The notes beneath the pieces were generated by a model. The model was not told where the DNA came from. It searched no databases and saw only the letters and a program-made list of their open reading frames with translations. The translations under genes were made by a program, and so were the position numbers. 64,000 bases of DNA, taken from Pontederia crassipes (Eukaryota > Streptophyta > Magnoliopsida > Commelinales > Pontederiaceae). Position 1 is the stretch's first letter; the number at the start of each line of letters is the position of its first letter. Below are positions 59,253-64,000 of the stretch, one piece after another. The stretch is from NCBI GenBank assembly GCA_030549335.1, contig CM060184.1, positions 40,069,909-40,133,908 of the forward strand, in the 5' to 3' direction.

Positions 59253-62200
59253 AAAGTTAAACTCCGCCTATGTTTTATAGCCGGTCCCAAGCCCGGATAA
59301 AGGAGGAGGGTGGTGTTAGGCCCCGACAGCCAGCGTAAAACCCTGTCGAATCTTATGAACATGGATCAACGAATATATTGTGTTAATGCTAGGTCGTTAC
59401 CCGTAAGTAACACGCTGTACAGCTCGGGTACAGTGATAAGAGAGCAAGAGCCGCTGCATCCTCGCCTGAATGCAGTATTAAATGAGCAAGGGCTACCGCA
59501 CTCTAATGGACGGAGGCGGTTAAAGAAGCTAGTTCATGAGACTAAGGTCAGATTAGGTTCTTAGAATATTGGGACGTGGAATGGGAAACGTCTCGAGGTG
59601 GCACAAGTAATGGACCAGCGTAAGATTAGTATCTTATGCTTGCAAGAAACTAGATGGGTAGGAGAGGGAAGTAAAGAGATTAGGTTAAATGGTTCCAAAC
59701 TTTGGTACACAGGTAAGGTAAAGGGAAGGAATGGTGTTGGTATTATCGCGGATGCAGAATGGAGGAAGAATGTTGTGGAAGCTAAAAGGATTGAGGATCG
59801 AATCATATCCGTGAAAGTAATTGTTGGAAAGGAGACTATGAACATTATTAGTGCATATGCACCCCAAGTAGGAGTAGAATCACATCTCAAGGAGAAGTTT
59901 TGGGCAGATATGGAGGGTTTGATTAAAAGTATACCAACAATCGAGAAAGTTTATATTGGGGGAGACCTTAATAGACATGTTGGTAAAGAGGCAGGACCAC
60001 ATGCAAGGGTTCATGGTGGTTTTAGTTTTGGGGAGTTGAATGAGGAAGGACAAACTATTATTGATTTTTCTTTAGCATACGACCTTAAGATTATCAACAC
60101 TTGTTTTAGGAAAAGAGAGGAACATTTAATCACATACAAAAGTGGAACTCATAAGTCTCAAATCGATTTTTTCTTGACAAGAAATACTGATAGAAGATGC
60201 TGTACTAATTGCAAAGTAATTCCTGGGCATGGGGTGACTACACAACATAGATTGTTAGTTCTTGATATGCAAATGAGATGTATAAAACCAAAATTTCAAA
60301 CAGTTTTTGATCGAAAGATCAAGTGGTGGCAGTTAAAGGGGGAGAAGCGAGAGACTTTTAGAAGTAAGTTATTAGAGGAAAGTGTGTAGGAGTTAGAAGG
60401 AGATGCTAGTATCATGTGGGAGAATGTGGCAAAAAATGTTGAAATGGTTGCTAAAGCCATTTTAGGAGAATCAAAAGGTTTTGGACCACGAGATAAGGAG
60501 ATTTGGTGGTAGAATGAGGAGGTCCAAGAAAAGGTGCGTAATAAGAAGAATTGTTTCAAGACGATACACTTGGACAATAGTTCTGACAATTGGGAAAAGT
60601 ATCGTTTGGCGAAAAGGGAGGCTAAGAAGACAGTTAGTGATGCTCGTGCTAAAGCATATCAGGGATTTTATAAGGAGTTAGGGACAAAGGCTGGTAAACA
60701 AAGGATTTACAAGATTGCAAAGAATAAAGAGGAGTCGAGACATTTGGATCAAATAAGATGCATAAAAAATGAAGTTGGCAAGGCTTTAGTTACTGAAGGA
60801 GATATTAAGAACAGATGGGAAGAGTATTTCTATAAGCTATTTAATGATGGATGTGAAGGTTCTCGTTGTGATTTGGAGGACTTGACAGTTAGCGAATGGG
60901 AGCTTAATATGTCATTTTATCGTAGAATTAGAGTCTCGGAGGTTAGCGAAGCTCTTAAGAAAATGGAGAATGGTAAAGCCGTTGGACCGGATGGTATACC
61001 GATTGAAGTTTGGAAATGTTTAGGAGAAAAAGGTGTGTTGTGGTTATGTAAAGTATTTAATGAGATTTTACGGTCGAAAAAGATGCCTGATGATTGGAGA
61101 TTAAGTACATTAGTTCCTATTTACAAAAATAAAGGAAATATTCAGAATTGTGCAAATTATAGAGGGATTAAACTTATGAGTCACACAATGAAATTATGGG
61201 AAAAAGTGATTGAGCATAGATTGAGAATGGAGACTAATATTTCTGAGAGACAATTTGGGTTCATGCCAGGAAGATCCACTATAGAGGCGATTTATTTACT
61301 GAGGATGATGGAGAAGTATCGAAGTAAAAGAAGAGACTTACATATGGCTTTCATTGACTTAGAGAAGGTGTATAATCGGGTACCAAGGGATGTACTTTGG
61401 AAAGCCTTGCAAAAGAAGAGGGTGAGTATTGCCTACATTAAGATAATACAAAATATGTACGATGGGGCATTGACTAGGGTTAGGACACCCGTAGGTGAGA
61501 CAAATGAATTTCCTATAGGAATTGGTCTACATCAAGGATCAGCTTTAAGCCTGTATCTATTTAACTTAGTTATCGATGCTATAACCGAGAGTATAACAGA
61601 GGAGGTACCTAAGTGCATGCTATTTGCAGATGATATAGTACTTTTAGCGGATTCAAGAGGAGATTAATACAAAATTGGAAATATGGAGAAATACGTTAGA
61701 GTCAAAGGGTTTTCGTTTAAGTAGAAATAAAACAGAATATATGCATAGCAATTTCACAAATAAACAACTTAGAGACGATTTGGAAGTTAGGCTAGAGGAG
61801 GATATAATTCCTCAAGTGACAAAGTTTAAATATTTAGGATCAATTGTAAGACAAGATGGTGAGATTGATGACGATGTTAATCATAGAATTCAAGCTGGAT
61901 GGTGTAAGTGGAGGAAAGCCACTGGAGTTCTTTGTGATATAAAAGTACCCAATAAAGTTAAAGAAAAATTCTATCGTACTGCTATAAGACCGACAGTGTT
62001 ATATGGTAGTGAATGTTGGGCTATGAAGGGACAACATGAACGTAAAGTTGGGGTAGCCGAAATGAGGATGTTAAGATGGATGTGTGGTCATACAAGATTA
62101 GGAATGACTATATACGTGAACGAGTCGGAGTGGCTCCTATTAGTGAGAAAATGATAGAGAATCGTTTGAGATGGTTTGGTCATGTTCAGAGAAGACCATT

Positions 62201-62411
62201 AGATGCGCCAGTAAGAAGAGTAGATCAAATAATCTGGAGTCCGATTAAAAGAGGGAGAGGGAGGCCAAGGCGGACACTTGGCGAACTAATAGAGCAAGAT
62301 CTATTGGTGAATAATATACCGAAAGGTTTGGTTACTAATAGAGCGGAATGGCGTCGTATGATCCATGTAGCCGACCCCACCTAGTGGGATAAGGCTTTGT
62401 TGTTGTTGTTG
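59253..62411 (+). mobile_element. RTE-type LINE, full length (3.16 kb)
   Basis: Flanked by a perfect 13-bp duplication TATATTAATTTAT (59240-59252 and 62412-62424). It ends in (TTG)n rather than poly(A), as RTE-clade elements do, and its size matches that clade. It encodes an endonuclease and reverse transcriptase. A handful of stops and frame changes (see the coding entry) suggest a fairly recent but dead copy. Confidence 0.9.
59535..62384 (+). pseudogene. LINE endonuclease-reverse transcriptase with a few disabling changes
   Basis: The apurinic-type endonuclease spans about 59565-60260: ICLQETRWVG, IISAYAPQVG, YIGGDLNRHVG and SQIDFFLTR. The linker carries GKAVGPDGIPIEVWK at about 60970. The reverse transcriptase follows with YRGIKLMSHTMKLWEKV, RQFGFMPGRST, MAFIDLEKVYNRVP and LFADDIVLLAD at about 61620 (the FADD active site). 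The C-terminal region is LRWFGHVQRRP and RGRGRPRRTLGE (62160-62290). Stops occur at 59562, 60387 and 60510, and frame changes near 61660 and 62090. All catalytic motifs can still be read. It would have nicked the target and copied its own RNA. Confidence 0.88.
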
Positions 62412-62529
62412 TATATTAATTTATTTTATCCGACCCCTTCGACCTAGTCTGTAATCCTGATCGATGGTCGGGTCAGGTCTTACAATATTGGTCGATGGTC
62501 GGGTCAGGTCTTACAACATTGGACCCCGG

Positions 62530-63990
62530 AACATACCTTTTTGTTCCGTCTTCATCTAAACCCACCACCAACCAACACCTTCACCTCCGGCGGCCCCTGC
62601 CGGAGGCGCCACCTCCGTCTCTGGCGGCCCCCGCCAGCGGCGCCACTCTCCATCTCCGGCAGTCCCTGCCGGCGGCGCCACCATCTCGCCAACACACTCT
62701 ACATCATGCGTCGCAGGCAACAATGCTCTCCGGGTGGCTGGACCACCCTCGCTCGCACTCGAAGAGGCCATAACCACCGTCGGGAGCCTCCAATACGCTG
62801 CTACAGAACTTTAGGAGAGGGCCACTTCGCTCGTCAATGCTCTAGTCCATTGCGTTGTCTCCAGTGCCGAGGAGAAGGCCACCGACGGTCGTCATGTCCT
62901 AGCACAGCAAGGCGTCCTCGCACAGCAACAGGTCAAGGTCACCGGCCATCATCATCCACCCCAACGCCCTCGACGGATAGCTCCCGTGCCATGTCGACCT
63001 CCATCTCCATCCCGTGGTCCCCTGAGATCCAATGAGTCGACTTCCTCAAGGACTGTATCGTCGGCGAGGTCAGTGGAACTCCTCCGGATCTGGCAGTGCT
63101 CTGCTCGGCAGTCATCGCCGGAGTTGGGGCAGCCCCGCCGTTCCACCTAAGTCGTGTGTCGCCGGTGCTCTGGATGTTGGTCCCGGGCTCTGTACACCAA
63201 CGCGACGCCCTCTTGGCGGCCCCGACCACCCTACCGCAGCTCTCTGAAGTTCACCCGAAGGTCATTTGGTGACCATGGAAGGTTGACGACGGCGCGACCA
63301 TGGCGCCATCTGGGATCCGCCAGTCAGTCGACATCCTCGGCCTGCCGCTCCACCTTCAACGGACGGAAGTTGTTATGGCGGTGGCGCGACACATAGGCGA
63401 CCCCATCTCCGTCATCCTCCCTCCAATAGGCTCGCCGGACCTGTCACGCTCCTCGGTGGTGGTCGACGTCCGCCCAGACTGCACCCTTCCGGCACTCATG
63501 ACTCTCTGCTCAGGTGCTGGCCGCTTCATGCTCCGGCTTCAGCCTTCGCCGGGCTCGGTCTCGTCGGCGGAGGTGGTCGCCAGCCAAAGATCCGTATCGC
63601 AGTCCATGGCGTCGGTCGGCAGGACGTCTGCAGCTCCAGACCTGGCGCAGACGCAGAAAGAACAGACGCCTGCACGCCAGCTCGCTGCAGGCAGGGTACA
63701 TCACAGGGCAGCGCGTGAGACAGCACGTGAGTGACACACCTACCACCAAAAAACTATCCGCCAAGCCACTTCGGATCCTACCCGCGAACTCGTTCCACCT
63801 CAGCAGCCATCTGAATCCGACTTCACCCGTGCCCAATCCGAACCTCCGACTCGCGAGCCCAGAACCGCCCGACTTCCCCCCCTCCGGCAGGTCTGCCGTC
63901 CCAAAGCCCGTCTTCCCCCCCTCCGGCGGATCTGTCTCCGGCAACTGTCAGAACGCGGACCATCCTCCGGCGATCGCTGTCCAACCATAC
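62530..63990 (+). pseudogene. GC-rich retroelement-like ORF with two CCHC knuckles (partial)
   Basis: Base composition jumps from AT-rich to GC-rich at 62530. At about 62797-62905 there are two adjacent knuckles, CYRTLGEGHFARQC and CLQCRGEGHRRSSC, as in the nucleic-acid-binding proteins of plant LINEs and LTR elements. Downstream frames (VDFLKDCIVG, then DPISVILPP...RSSVVVDVRPDC to about 63730) resemble the DUF4283-linked proteins of these elements. The reading is broken and runs off the window end, so the element class is undecided. Confidence 0.45.
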
Positions 63991-64000
63991 TCCCACTCCC

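Larger units (their letters stand above)
58691..62521. mobile_element. Non-autonomous hAT-like element containing a nested LINE
   Basis: The left end CAGTGTTGTGAGACCCGGCC and the right end (inverted) CAATGTTGTAAGACCTGACC are matching inverted repeats. Flanks GTCCCGGG (58683-58690) and GACCCCGG (62522-62529) agree at six of eight bases. Without the LINE (59253-62411 plus one duplication) the element would be only about 0.66 kb and non-coding. A tandem pair of GGTCGATGGTCGGGTCAGGT-type units lies at the right end (about 62460-62520). Confidence 0.65.

Overview
This window is nuclear DNA from a flowering plant. It is AT-rich, its genes have GT-AG introns, and most of the space is transposable elements. 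The GC-rich first exon of the leucine-rich-repeat gene hints at a monocot, but I cannot name a species from the sequence alone.

Four host genes are visible. (1) The 3' half of an HDA6-type RPD3 histone deacetylase, 1403-3428 (+), whose 5' exons lie left of the window. (2) A complete three-exon PIRL-class leucine-rich-repeat gene, 47139-48476 (+). (3) A five-exon gene for an unrecognised membrane protein of about 388 residues, 49416-54110 (-), convergent with gene 2. (4) The last three exons of an unrecognised but well-spliced gene, 56410-57559 (-).

The repeats form nests. The largest is a 21.6-kb CACTA (En/Spm) structure, 8381-30018, with CACTACAAGAAA ends and an AGT target duplication. It holds two CACTA coding blocks pointing outward. 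The minus-strand block has DUF4216 and the second transposase (Transposase_24). The plus-strand block has TNP2, DUF4218, DUF4216 and Transposase_24. The minus block also carries an intact small GRF zinc-finger gene and a shortened FAR1/FRS copy, and it is interrupted by a hAT element (14373-17402). The plus block is interrupted by a 3.5-kb solo LTR with a TTTAA duplication (21697-25219).

Further right lie a short gypsy-type LTR element (31269-35405) and the gag-integrase part of a copia element (35756-37890). A second hAT (37958-43408) sits in the copia leader and carries host gene fragments (CSN5, and probably an aldo/keto reductase). Beyond it are a probable copia 5' LTR with three tandem TATA units and a 956-bp non-autonomous hAT (45635-46590). 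After the PIRL gene, the membrane-protein gene holds a 5S-rRNA-derived retrocopy and an L1 tail in its last intron. Near the right end, a hAT-like element (58691-62521) contains a full-length RTE-type LINE with a 13-bp target duplication. The window ends in GC-rich sequence encoding two CCHC knuckles.

Nothing resembles a prokaryotic system. The most interesting observations are the composite CACTA with outward-facing halves and passenger zinc-finger genes, the CSN5-carrying hAT, the 37-bp LINE-tail insertion seen against an empty site in the sister LTR, and the 5S-derived retrocopy.
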